Shown here: in pieces, positions 34,857-47,029 of the stretch
How positions within the stretch are numbered: the stretch's first letter is position 1
How the letters are laid out: each line of letters starts with the position of its first letter
From: Mercurialis annua
Taxonomy: Eukaryota; Streptophyta; Magnoliopsida; Malpighiales; Euphorbiaceae
Length of the DNA stretch: 64,000 nt
Assembly: GCF_937616625.2 (NCBI RefSeq)
Contig: NC_065573.1
Coordinates: 13,407,001 to 13,471,000, forward strand
Direction: 5' to 3'
Notes under the pieces: generated by a model
Databases searched by the model: none
What the model was told of the DNA's origin: nothing
Seen by the model: only the letters and a program-made list of their open reading frames with translations
Made by a program: the position numbers and the translations under genes

Positions 34857-37800
34857 TCAAGGAAAGAGGAAAGGGTAACGTTTCCGCATATCGGACTCCG
34901 TCTCCCAAGTGCACTCCTCAACAGAATGATTTCGCCACAGAACTTTGACCATCGGAATCTCCTTGTTCCGTAACCTACGCACTTGCGTATCAACAATCTC
35001 AACTGGTTGTTCCTCATAGGACAGCTCCTGGTCAATCTCAACGCTCTGGGGCACAATCACATGTGAAGGATCTGAGATGCACTTTCTCAGCATAGAAACA
35101 TGAAATACAGGATGCACTAACGACATGTCTGGCGGCAGAACCAGACGATAAGCCACTACTCCAATCCTCTCTGAAATCTCATAAGGACCAATGTACCTAG
35201 GTGCCAACTTTCCCTTGACACCAAAACGAACCACGCCTTTCATAGGCGAAACACGAAGAAACACAAAGTCTCCCACCTGAAACTCGATGTCTTTTCTCTT
35301 CGGATCAGCATAACTCTTATGCCGACTAAAAGCTGTCTCCAACCTCCGTTTTATCAACGGTACCTTCTCTGAGGTAATCTGAATAATCTCAGCACCAGAC
35401 AACTTCCGCTCGCCGACCTCTTCCCAGCAGATAGGAGATCGACACTTGCGTCCGTACAGAGCCTCATAAGGTGCCATCTCAATGCTCGCATGGTAGCTGT
35501 TGTTGTAGGAAAACTCAATCAACGGCAAATGAGTATCTCAGCTACCCTGAAAATCAAGAATGCACATCCTGAGCATATCCTCCAAAGTTTGAATAGTCCT
35601 CTCAGACTGACCGTCAGTCTGAGGATGAAAAGCTGTACTGAAGTCCAATCGAGAACCCAAGGACTCCTGTAACGCTTTCCAGAACCTCGAAGTGAAAACA
35701 GAACCTCTGTCAGAAACAATCGAAACCGGTACACCATGCAAACTGACAATCCTGTCGATGTACAACTGAGCCAACTTCGAAGCAGGATACGAAACCTTGA
35801 TCGGAAGGAAATGAGCTGACTTGGTCATACGATCAACTATCACCCAGATGGAATCGTACCCCTGTCGAGTACGTGGTAAACCAACAACAAAGTCCATGGC
35901 AATCCGCTCCCACTTCCACTCTGGAATAGGTAGTGGCTGCAGATAGCCAAAAGGTCTCTGATGTTCCAGCTTCACCTGTTGGCAAGTCAGACACTTGGAA
36001 ACGTACTCTGCAACATCTTTCTTCATTCCGCTCCACCAATACGTACCCTTGAGGTCATGGTACATCTTGGTAGATCCCGGATGGACACTGTAAGCTGACC
36101 TATGCGCTTCCTCCAGAATCTGGTCTCTCAAACTATCCAAATCCGGAACGCACAGTCTAGAACCAAACCTGAGAACTCCGTCAACAAAAACAAACTCGGA
36201 ATTCCCATCCAGATGGATCTCATCCATAATCCGTTTCAATTGTGGATCCTCAGCTTGTAAAGCTTTAATCCTATCAATCAAAACCGGCTGCACCTGCAGT
36301 TGTGCCAACAAACTCCCGTTCTGAGAAACCTGAAAACCGTAGCCCGAAGCTATCAAACCATGCCACTCCCTAACCATGGGTCTACGTCCAACCTCAGAAA
36401 TATGGGCCAAACTGCCCGAAGACTTGCGACTCAACGCATCGGCTACCACGTTAGCCTTACCAGGATGGTACTGAATAGTACAGTCGTAGTCTTTCAGCAA
36501 CTCAAGCCACCTCCTCTGTCTCAGATTCAACTCTCGCTGATCAAAGATGTACTTCAAACTCTTGTGATCAGTGAAGATCTCGCAAGTCGCACCGTACAAG
36601 TAGTGCCTCCAGATCTTCAGAGCGAAAACCACAACAGCTAACTCCAAGTCATGTGTAGGGTAATTCACCTCATGCTTTTTCAGCTGACGAGAAGCATAGG
36701 CGATCACCTGTCCATGTTGCATCAACACGCAACCTAAGCCAATCCGAGAAGCATCGCAGTACACAGTAAAACCCTCTATGCCAGAAGGCAACGCCAAAAC
36801 AGGAGCTGTAGTCAGAATCTCCTTCAGCTTCTTGAAACTTGCCTCACACTTGTCGGTCCACTCAAACTTAACACCCTTCTGTGTCAGCTTAGTCAAAGGT
36901 GCAGATATCCGAGAGAAATCCTGCACGAACCGACGGTAATAGCCAGCTAACCCAAGAAAACTCCTGATCTCGGTAACTGACCTCGGCCTCTGCCAATCCA
37001 TGACCGCCTCAATCTTCTTCGGATCAACCTTGATCCCATCCTTCGACACCACGTGTCCTAAGAAGGTAACCTGTTCCAGCCAAAACTCGCACTTTGAGAA
37101 CTTAGCGTACAACTGATGCTCTCGCAAGGTCTGTAGTATAGTCCTCAAGTGATAAGCATGCTCCTCCTCACTCCGAGAATAAATCAGGATGTCATCAATG
37201 AAGACGATAACAAACTGATCCAAAAACGGCTTGAAAACCCGATTCATCATGTCCATAAACGCTGCTGGTGCGTTAGTCAACCCAAACGACATGACTAGAA
37301 ACTCGAAATGCCCATAACGCGTTCTGAAAGCAGTCTTAGGCACATCGACGTCCCGAATCCGAAGTTGATGATACCCGGATCTCAAGTCAATGTTGGAAAA
37401 GCACTTCGCACCCTGTAACTGATCAAACAAGTCGTCGATGCGAGGAAGAGGATATCTGTTCTTGATGGTAGCCTTATTCAACTGCCTGTAGTCGATACAA
37501 AGCCGAAAGGAACCATCCTTCTTCTTAACAAACAGAACTGGAGCACCCCACGGAGAAGTACTCGGTCTGATGAAGCCATTGTCCAGAAGTTCTTGTAACT
37601 GCTCCTTTAACTCCTTCAGTTCAGCAGGAGCCATCCGATACGGCGGTATCGAAATAGGACCAGTTCCAGGAACAACGTCAATGCAGAACTCGATATCCCG
37701 ATCAGGTGGTAATCCAGGCAACTCCTCTGGAAAAACGTCAGTGAACTCATTCACTATAGGGACAGTGTTCATACTGCCCACCTCAACATCCATGTCTCGA

Positions 37801-39758
37801 ACCACAGCTAAGAAGGCTTGACAACCCTTACTCATCATCCGCTTTGCCTTGATCGCAGAAATTAGATTCTTCGGTGTCTCTGCCTTTTCCCCTTGAAAAG
37901 AGAAGGGTAGATCACCTGGAATCCGAAACTCAACCGACTTCCCTCGACAGTCGATCGAAGCATAATGGCGTGCCAGCCAATCCATCCCCAAAATCACGTC
38001 AAATGAAAGAACATCCAGAACAACTAAGTCAGCACGCAAGTCCCTTCCATGGATAACCACGGGACACGATGGATACACAACATCCACCACCACACAGTCA
38101 GATAAGGGAGTAGAAACAGATAAAGGTTCACTCAGATTTGTTGGTGTTACGCCCAACTTAGCAGCAAAACACGTAGACACAAAAGAATGGGTTGCACCCG
38201 CATCAAATAAAACAAGTGCATCTACGAAAGAGATCTGAAGAGTACCTTGCACCACTGCGTTAGATGCATGAGCATCCTGAGGAGTCAAGGCGAAGACTCT
38301 GGCCTGACCCTGACTCTGCTGCTGAGAGCTCTGCCCGGTACCATAGCTGCTAGAACCTCTACCGTCGTTGCCACGGCCTCCAAAACCACGGCCTCCAGAA
38401 CCTCGGCCCCGCTGGCCACCAAAAGAAGCAGCAGGTTGAGAAAACCCTGCTGGTGCAGAGAACGCTGGTCTCTGACTCTGATAGGATGGCTGAGCGACAC
38501 TAGCTGCCGACATCTGCTGCCCAGATGCCTGACACTCTCTGGCAAAGTGACCCGGCTGGCCACAAGTAAAACAGCCCCCTGGTGCTAGACGACACTCGCC
38601 CGGATGTCGACGTCTGCAATTCTGACTAGCACCCCCGCTGTTACCGCGCCCAAAACTGCGGCTGCTACCGCTGTTGCCTGAACTGTAGGTGTACGACTGA
38701 TAACTCTTCTTAACACCCCTCTTCTTGTTCTTGTACTGAGAAGGTGCCGATTGGTAGCTACTACCACCACTCTGCTGTCCAGGGCCAGAAGACTTCTTGG
38801 TCTGAGAAGGACCAGAAATCTCCCCAAACTGTAATAACGAACTCTCCAAACGCCGAGCACTGTCCACTACGTCTGTAAAGCCTCTGCGTGTCTCAGTCAG
38901 CAAACTAACAAAATCGCGCCCTAAACCTTTTATGTATCTTTTGTTCACCCTTTCCTGATCTGTCTGCAAGTCCGGCGCGAACCGACCCAACCTCACGAAC
39001 TCTGTCGTGTACTCGGATACTGATCTATCATCCCTAGTAAGTGAGAGCAACCTATCTCTGTGACCCTCTGTCACTGAAAACGGCAAGAAGAAAGCTCTGA
39101 ATCTCGCCACAAACTGAGCCCAGGAGATGGTAGCCATGTCAGCATGAATAGAGCTACGAAACCAGTCCCCAGCTGAACCCTTCATTGACATCTCGACTAG
39201 AACGACGGTCTGACGCTCAGTAGCCTGCAATCGCCGAGCATTCTGCTCAACCTCCTCGAGAAAATCTAGTGCGTCTCCGGAACCGTCAAACTCTGTTGGC
39301 TTCAGCCTCATGTAAGCCAAAACCATGTCCCTGTCAGTGGTTCCGACACCACCAACTGCTGCACCACCAGCCTGTGGTTGCTGCTGCTGAACAATTTGAC
39401 CCAAAACCGCATACTGATCCTGCATAGCGACTTGTCCCGCCTGCAGCTGAACTTGGTTGAGTTGTAGAGCAGCAACTCCAGCCAAAAATGTGTTGAAGTC
39501 AAAGTCCTCCAACTCAGGTTGTGCCCCACCTGGTGCTTGAGCACCTCCTGCAGCACCGCGTCCTACGCCTCTGCCTCTACCTCTACCAGCTTGGCCTCGG
39601 CCACCACGACCTCGACCAGCTCGACCCCGACCAGCTGGGCCTCTGCCTGCTAGTCCTCTACCAGCATGAACCTCTAGTTCATTCTGATCCACCTCCATAG
39701 AGATCGCGTCATCAGCCTCAGCATTTTGCTGAGCCGCAGCACGAGTACGAGTATTCAT
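34857..39758 (-). pseudogene. Tekay gag-pol, copy 3 (one nonsense codon in integrase)
   Basis: The frame opens at [10 protein letters not shown] (39756-39758) and is open for 1406 codons until TGA at 35538-35540, where the other copies have TGG (Trp). It then resumes in the same frame to 34857. The stop lies 21 codons after the catalytic Glu of integrase, so the whole D-D-E core is encoded but the GPY/F module and chromodomain-like tail are cut off. It shares the 12-bp gag deletion and intact CCHC knuckle with copy 2. It shares other states with copy 1 (Asn in the DNGFIRPS segment, Arg in DASRIGLG). In FS-x-IDLRSG the x is Asn (codon 37392-37394). Confidence 0.9.
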
Positions 39759-40101
39759 TCCTAAGAATGAAACAAGAAATTTTTTAAATAACACAGCAAA
39801 TTCCATACTCAAGCATGAAATAGAACAAGCACCAATTAAGATTTCCTGAGAAATCAACAACGATAAAAATTTTATTCACCCAAGTGAAAACAACCACATA
39901 ATAAGCAATAAGTAATTAAATTCACACGACTGACTCACGACATTCCTATAGGAGTAGGCAGAAAGTTTTGAAAATAAAAGATGACGTTTCAAAGACAAGA
40001 CTCGAATCCTAATTCCGCAGTAGTTCCTAAGACAATTTAGTCACTTAACATGCCAAACAAATAAGCACTTAACATTTTAAAGGCCTTGGTTTGAAACCAA
40101 A

Positions 40102-40113
40102 GCTCTGATACCA
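40102..40113 (-). other. Primer-binding site (tRNA-iMet), Tekay copy 3
   Basis: TGGTATCAGAGC on the minus strand beside LTR4. Confidence 0.88.
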
Positions 40114-40117
40114 AGTT

Positions 40118-43022
40118 TGTCACGACCCATTTTCATGAATCGCGACCGGCGCTAGGGTATGGGTATGGTTGTACCAAAACCCGTAGCTAGCCTTGCGGAT
40201 AATCAATTTATAACATTTAAACAATGTACCTGTATAAAACCACATGCTCGGGGGCAACCAAGACTTCAGCCTAGTCTAGCAGTACAGATAAACAACATAT
40301 ATTTAAAGTACGCTTATCTCAAAATAATCTCCAACATGGCAGTATAATATAAAGGTACCATAAATACTATAACCATGCCAAAAACGATAAAGTAACAGTT
40401 GGACCATTCCAACAAACTAAAGTCTAAAAATATAAATAAGAGACTAAGACATGAATATTTGATACTACTACTGCGGTCTAAGAGTTTAAAACAGTTCGAC
40501 TCTTTTTATTCTGAAAATAAAATAAAAACCTCCGGGAGTGGAGAAACGGAGATCGACCAAAGCTCAAATCATAAACCTGGAAAATTTGGGAAAACAACGG
40601 GGTCAGATTTACTGAGTAGAGTTTATATAACCATTTACATTTATTAAGTTAAAAACCTTTAAAACGTTTAATAAAACATTTTCATTATGGATTATCAATG
40701 AAACCCTAAACCACAATTCTAAATCCATTGTCGTGTCGGTGAGACGTATCTCAAAAACCGATCCCCGACTATCACTTAATAAATAGTGAGCCCAGGAGAC
40801 GTATCTTCAACTGGTGCCCTCACTAAGGTGAGACGTATCTCAAACCTACCTCAATACCATAATCATTATCGGTGCGCACGCAGTCCCGATGATGCCCATC
40901 GAGTAGCACGTTCCAAATCAAATCCACAATGCCGAAAACAATTCAAAAGCTGCTTATACATATATAGATATATATACAAAATAATACATTTGCTTAATAA
41001 AGAGGTAAATAGAGATATAAACTCACTGCTTGCTAAATCCACGTGATCCTGACAAGCAATCTAACTCTGGTTCGCCTCTGAAGTACGAACAGTCGACGGG
41101 TCTAATAAAATATTAAAATCATAATTAAAATTAGACCCTAACTCTAAAGAGTACTAGACACCACATAGGACCAGTACGCACAACAACACGCCAATGTATA
41201 ATCAAACACATAAGATTAAAACGTATTAAAACTATAACCCAAGTTATAGAAATCAAATCATATAGTTATATATATTAAATTACAATTCAAGTAATTTATT
41301 AAACAATTTAATTTAACCCAAGTTAAAATCCATATCAGTGAGTCAGCCGAGTTATTAAAAACTACCAAGCTTCTTCCCACTTGTTGGGCGACCACAGTCT
41401 AACCCAAAACAAAACTTTATTAAATTTATAAACCCGAGTTTATAATTTAAAATACTTTAATAAAACAATTATCTATATTAAATAGAATTTAATATCTTAT
41501 AATTCAAGTAACCCAAGTTACAACCAAAATTTAATTATTTTAAGTCTATAAAAGTTTAAACTTTACTTTAGCCAAATAGGGACTAAACTGTACTTTAGCC
41601 AACTAAGGACTAAATGGTACTTTAGCCAATTATAAAATCAAATTAATTTCCACTCTTAATTTATTAATTAGAAAATCAAATTAGAAGTCCAAGAATTATA
41701 ACTTTGCTAAAAGAATAGCTTTAGAAACTTTTAGGGGCTAAATTGTAATTTAGCCAAATTGACATATCGATCAAAATTAAATATAATTACTCGACTAATT
41801 ATATTAATTTAGATTATAAGATCATTATCATTTCCAATTTGTCGGTTTATAAAATTGAAACGAAAATCAAAAATAAAAAAAACAAATAATATAGTTAAAT
41901 TGATTTAAACTAAACAATATGGTGACTAATGTGGCTATTAAGCCATCTTCTCCAAAAACAACAATTGCATGTCACTGCCGCCCATCTTGAATGTTTCAAT
42001 TATAACAATTTTTTTTCCAGAATCAATCTTTAACCAAAACCATAATCACACTTTAATCATAAGCTTAATACCTAAACCTATAACATGATTCCTATTGTTT
42101 AATCATCAAAATCAACCCTATAACATAAACTAATTAACAAGAAAAAGAAAACCAAGAACACGTAACTGAAACCATTTTAATTTACGGCCGCAACAACTAT
42201 CAAATGACGATTCGAAGCAATCACAAATTTAAACCAGTGATTAACTACTAAATCGACAACATGATTCAACAAGTAAAATTGATAGTAAAATCCTAAAAGG
42301 ATCTGCGAGTACAATTCAAAGAATCCGCAGAAACAATGCAAGAACACGGCGAACCAAAACGGCGATAAACGGAGTAATCTTTACGTACCTTTATCGATTC
42401 CAATAAGCGAGATTCGAAAGGATCGTTGAGTCGACGCGAACAGTCAAAGCATAATCGGATTTAAAGCTAAACAATGAAATACGAAATTAAAAACCGTATT
42501 TGACGATATAATGAATAGAATAAACGAAACGAACACGATCCTTACCAAAACTTGAATCGAACCGAGTTGGGTTGAAGTCTAATGAAATTTCAGATTGCTT
42601 ATGGGAGGATAGCTGCTAGGTTTTTGATTTAGAACGAGAGAATTCTTTTTGGTTAAGAAAAAAGGAGGCGTGAAGCAGTAGCATGAAGAATGTTTATATA
42701 GGGGAAAAGATGATTTGCAGGAAACAACCTTGATGGGCTTTTGGCCAAGGACTTACTCTATAGCCCAATTATTAACGTGGAAATCAAATTGGAGAGCATG
42801 CATAAGGATGGCCAACTTTGCATTGCATAGCATTCATATTATTTATATTTCATAATATTTATTTTTCCCTTTTTCTTTTTTTTTTATTTTTCTTTTAAAA
42901 TTTAAAATAAAAATATAATAATAATAATAATAAATTACTTAAAGTTTGACGGATTGCAAAAATTTATAACTAAAATAATAATAATAAAAAATATATATAA
43001 TTTAAAAATACGGGATATTACA
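40118..43022 (-). repeat. Tekay LTR4 (2905 bp; outermost 5' LTR)
   Basis: It ends GGGATATTACA at 43022 and is followed by the second TSD copy, ACACA. The TATA box is at 42693-42700. Private changes include a small deletion near 41557, where 'gggact' sequence present in LTR1-3 is missing, and loss of one CAA near 42193. Confidence 0.9.
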
Positions 43023-45805
43023 ACACATTCTGAAAATATTCGTATAGGCGATATCGCGTTTTCAGAAATGCTGGTTGAATAACCCTAGTTATTCTGACCC
43101 ACGCGCATTTCTGAAAACCGGTGCGATGGTACAGGGACTTAGCTCACGTGCCTTGCCTCGCAGGCAACCCTGTTTCAAACCGCGTACCCGAACAATATGT
43201 TTAATAAAATATATCGAACACTTTCCTTTTCAAAGCGTTATATCAAACATATTTAAAAACATGCACAGCAGGTATACAAACGTAAGGCCAGCTAAACTAC
43301 ACACAGTGTCTTTGCAGACCAAAGACACGAAGCTTGGCCCACCCGTAGGGGACACCATAAAACACCATATGCCTATTGAGTAACCACTTATTAGAGCTAG
43401 ACAAAGTCAGGTTCCTATCAGAGTATATAGACAGAGGAACCATGACGTGGCCACAGGCATATCAAACCTATATACACTATTGCAGCATCTAAGAGTTTAA
43501 AGTGTTATTTACATAACAACAAGATAAGCTTCCATGATGGAAAAAGGGTGGAAGCTTGACCAGACCCGGTAGCTAGGTTCCTGAAAAATTATAAACAACA
43601 ACGGGGTCAGAAATATAAATATTTCTGAGTGAGTAGATAGGTTTACAGTTAAATACCAAAATCGCGTATAGACAAAATATCGATATATAAAAATATCACC
43701 AGTCCTCGATCCAAATGAAACCCTAGTCCTTATTACGTTATAATGCTATCATATATATAATGCATATGCACAGCTCTTGTTTAATACAGGATGTGCTGTA
43801 TACATATGTATCACAGCCATCTTGACTCTATTTAGGGTTGCTGGGCCGGAACTTAAATCACTGCCACCTCAGGACTACCCATTAGGTTTAAGCCGCTTAG
43901 CAAGCATCTGGCTTAAAACCTAATCTCAATATGTATGCTTATAATATTTACCTCTCATCTAGTTCATTAACACCGGTGATCACACAGTCCTATTGTTGCC
44001 CAATAGATAGATCGTTTCAGTGGATCTTCCTTGGCTAAGTTTCATACTTAGTGCGATTTGTGGATTTAAAAACAATTGAATACTAATATTCAAAAGTAAA
44101 CAAATGAACTCACAAACACCGCTAGGTCTGGAACTTAATCCTGTGGTTGTGGTCAGACTGCTCGCTAGCTGGTCGGACTAAACACACAAAGCAAACAGGA
44201 TAAAACACATCAATATATGGTTCCTATAAAACTTCTAGGTCCTTAAACCCAGATCTAGGTCAAACATATAATCATATAAACACGTAACACTTATGGTCTG
44301 TTTTCTTTTAAAACCATATTATAGATTCTCGTTTTAAGAAAATGTTCTAACTTCTCTCTGGAAGTTATTTTAGGTATCACAGTACCTAAAGAAAACCATT
44401 TATAGTATAGACCTAATTGTCAAAACAATTCTCGGTCATATACTTAAGTATTTAGCAAAACTGATTGCTAAATCTTTTAAACCGTTTAAACGTTGACTTT
44501 AACTCTTTTAAAGTCCATTATAAACGTTTAACTTTACTTTTATAATCTCCTTTTAAAAGTCTTTAGGTTTAGTTTTAGAACTCATTTCACTTTCTTCTAA
44601 CACAAGTTATCGTTTTAAAACGTTTTCGAATCAACGAAATTATGTCAAGTTCTTAGGGCAAAAAGCCCCGAAAAGTCCCCCCTTATCGACATCTCGGCAT
44701 GGTGCACGATCGTGCACCTTGGGGTAGTGCACGATCGTGCACCCCAGATGGTACACGTTCGTGCACCATAGTGCACGTTCGTGTACCCCAGATGGTACAC
44801 GTTCGTGCACCGTAGTGCACGTTCGTGCACCCTCTCATGGTGCATGTTCGTGTACCAAATGGTGCACGTTCGTGCACCCGAGTGCACAGCCCCGGAAAAG
44901 TCAATTTTCCGGGCTTTCCGACGTGCTTTAACTCCATTTTTCCGCCCCTAACACGTATACACATTCCAATCTATCCATATTCACGTTCGAAACGTAAAAC
45001 TAATACGTTTACGTTCGATTCGATACGGTAACCCTTTATAAACGAATATATATTCGAAATATATCAAAATATATCAAAATAAACGTTTAATACGGGTATA
45101 CTACCTCGATTACTTGAGTAATCGTTGAAGAAATGGAGTTAGAATCGAGAAACGGATCAAACGGCCGGAAACCCTAGGTTCGGCTTCGCACAGAGAGAGC
45201 AAGCAGCTCTTTATTTCTTTCAGATGAAAGAAAATGAAGGTTTGGCCTTCATTTGCATCAAATGATGCATATATATACTTAAATGGTAAAAAGTCCACTT
45301 TAGTACTAGCTTCTTAATTAGTCGTCCGTAGCTTAAACGGAAACGACTTTCAAATTTCATGAAAATTTTACCAAAAATCAAATAAAATATGACAAGAATA
45401 AAAATATAATGTTTATTCCCATCCGACTTATATTTTATTCTTAATAAATCATTTTTATTTATTAAGCCCGCATTGACTGCGCTTGATAAATTTTCTGCTT
45501 CCAAATTTTATCAAATTTTCACGATAACCTTTTTAAAATATTTTGCGAATATTAGTACCAAAAATATTCGCTAGGGACTTATGAATTATTCTGCACCCAA
45601 TTCATAAATCCATATTGTCTCCGTTAACTATATAACTATTCAAATTTAAATTCCAAAAATTTAAATTTGTAATCCTATAGCCATATTAAAAATTTAGGGA
45701 CACTTGTAAATTAAATTTATCTTTAAATTTAATTTACCTACTCCCGTCTAATAAAATATTAGACACGTGGCTATATTTTAATCCTTAAATTTCCGGGTTA
45801 TTACA
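43023..45805 (-). repeat. TR-GAG 5' LTR, part 2
   Basis: It resumes exactly where 14012 stopped (TSD ACACA, then TTCTGAAAATATTCG) and aligns with 6720-9480 to the terminal GGTTATTACA at 45805. TSD TAAAG follows (45806-45810). It contains the palindromic array with one more unit than the other LTR. Confidence 0.92.
44702..44887. repeat. Array of eight 17-bp palindromic units in the TR-GAG 5' LTR
   Basis: Same units as at 8398-8563 but eight instead of seven. The extra unit is a 20-bp GTGCAC-TTCG-type repeat with its spacer near 44797-44836. One unit has GTGCATG in place of GTGCACG. Confidence 0.85.
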
Positions 45806-45810
45806 TAAAG

Positions 45811-46670
45811 TTAACTAATAAGTGACTACTGGTTAACTGACAGTTAACTAATTTGGTGTACTGTTTATTTTAGGATATATTATTGTTAGATTTATCTAAA
45901 AATGATTTTATGATGTTAATAATTTTTTTATTAAATTTAATTTATTAATGGTTAACTACATGTAAACTGACAGTATATCAGTTTTTTTTTACAAATAAAT
46001 GAATTTATATTGTGTATTCATATTTGTTGATCAGTAGATAATTATACTAAATAAAATTTAACCGAGACTAGATAATTATATGTTAGCATTATCATGTTGA
46101 CATGTTGTTGATTTCTTGTTGATATTTTGTTGATTGTCACAGTTTTTCAAAAAAATTATGTTTTATTTTATTTCTTATGTTGATTCGTTGTTGATTTATT
46201 ATTGACATTATGTTGATATGTATTTCAACTTTTTTTGATTTTCAATTTTATGTTGACGTGTTGTTGATATATTGTTGATAACATGTTGATTTTTCAATCA
46301 TTGAAAGAAAAATAAAATTAGTCTTAAATTGTTGTATGAATGAGCTATTGACATGTTTTTGATAATATATTGATTGATTTTGACTTAAATCAATCAATGT
46401 TCTTATTTTACAAACATCTTGACTAAATTAGCATTAATTGTTGATATCATGTTGACATTATGTTGATAACTTGTTAATATGATAATAGTAATTCTATTAA
46501 AGAAGAATAAAAGTACAAATAAATGAACCAAAATTATACAAGTAATTACTCAAAACATTATGAAAAAACAACAGCAATAATTCAAATAAAAAATTAAAAT
46601 CATCCTTACACATAAAAATAAAACAATATTATACATATAACCAACACGATAGTTCGTAAACTAAAAAAAT
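45811..46670. repeat. Flank with GTTAACTA and TGTTGATAT degenerate repeats
   Basis: To about 46020 it continues the GTTAACTA-type repeats seen left of 6510. From 46080 to 46500 it is made of diverged TGTTGAT / TGTTGACAT / TTGTTGATATT units. Similar units occur in and beside the mudrA gene (50875-51010, 53260-53475). The 46500-46670 part resembles 53520-53665. No gene. Confidence 0.55.
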
Positions 46671-46930
46671 CTATTTCAAAATATTTTGCTTTCTCAATTC
46701 TCTTCGCAACTGAACAGTTCCTTCAATTTCACTTGTGTAATTGTTTTTCGTCTTCCATCTCTCATACCTAAGCAAACTTTGAAAAATTCGGGTACTATAC
46801 AATATCATTTCACAAAATAGAAAAGATAATATATCCTAATAAAGACATCATCCAAATCCTTTTCAGGTTTACTATAAGGTTTCTTCTTCGAAGAGCTAGA
46901 AGTTGACCTAGTCTTAAGTGACTGTTAGAG
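46671..46930 (-). pseudogene. 3' fragment of a second Ulp1-type MULE gene
   Basis: On the minus strand, 46800 to the TAG at 46673-46671 reads a basic tail ending in EGTVQLRRELRKQNILK. The Ulp1 gene at 53.7 kb ends in the parallel EGTVKFRRELRKKKTLK. Upstream there is a Ser/Lys-rich segment (SSSSKKKPYSKPEK). It is therefore a diverged copy of the last exon(s) only; the catalytic region is not visible nearby. Confidence 0.5.
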
Positions 46931-47029
46931 TCAACATCATATTAACAACATGTCAACAAGTAAAAAGATAAAGATTAATAAGTCTTTCAAAATCAGCAAC
47001 CTGCATACAAACCATTTCAAAATAAAAAA

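Larger units (their letters stand above)
14013..43022 (-). mobile_element. Tekay/Del-like Ty3-gypsy chromovirus, tandem trimer with four shared LTRs
   Basis: The array reads LTR1 (14013-16928), internal 1 (16929-22317), LTR2 (22318-25223), internal 2 (25224-30600), LTR3 (30601-34740, with a Pack-MULE), internal 3 (34741-40117), LTR4 (40118-43022). All units are on the minus strand. A single 5-bp TSD, ACACA, flanks the whole array (14008-14012 and 43023-43027), and there is no TSD between units. Internals are 5389, 5377 and 5377 bp. Each has its own PBS and PPT. Domain order is Gag-PR-RT-RH-IN followed by a GPY/F module and a C-terminal chromodomain-like tail in one frame, which with ~2.9-kb LTRs fits the Tekay/Del lineage. 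Confidence 0.92.
6515..45805 (-). mobile_element. Non-autonomous Ty3-gypsy LTR retrotransposon with gag only (TR-GAG type), split by a nested insert
   Basis: Long LTRs (3' LTR 6515-9480; 5' LTR 13813-14012 plus 43023-45805) flank a 4.3-kb internal region (9481-13812). The TSD is TAAAG. On the minus strand the LTR starts TGTAATAACCCGG and ends GGTCGTGACA. The PBS matches initiator tRNA-Met, and a purine tract abuts the 3' LTR. The only protein-coding frame is a gag of about 280 aa; no protease, RT, RNase H or integrase is visible anywhere internally. It must therefore have been mobilised in trans. Removing the nested Tekay array (14013-43022) and one TSD copy gives an element of about 10.3 kb. 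Confidence 0.88.
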
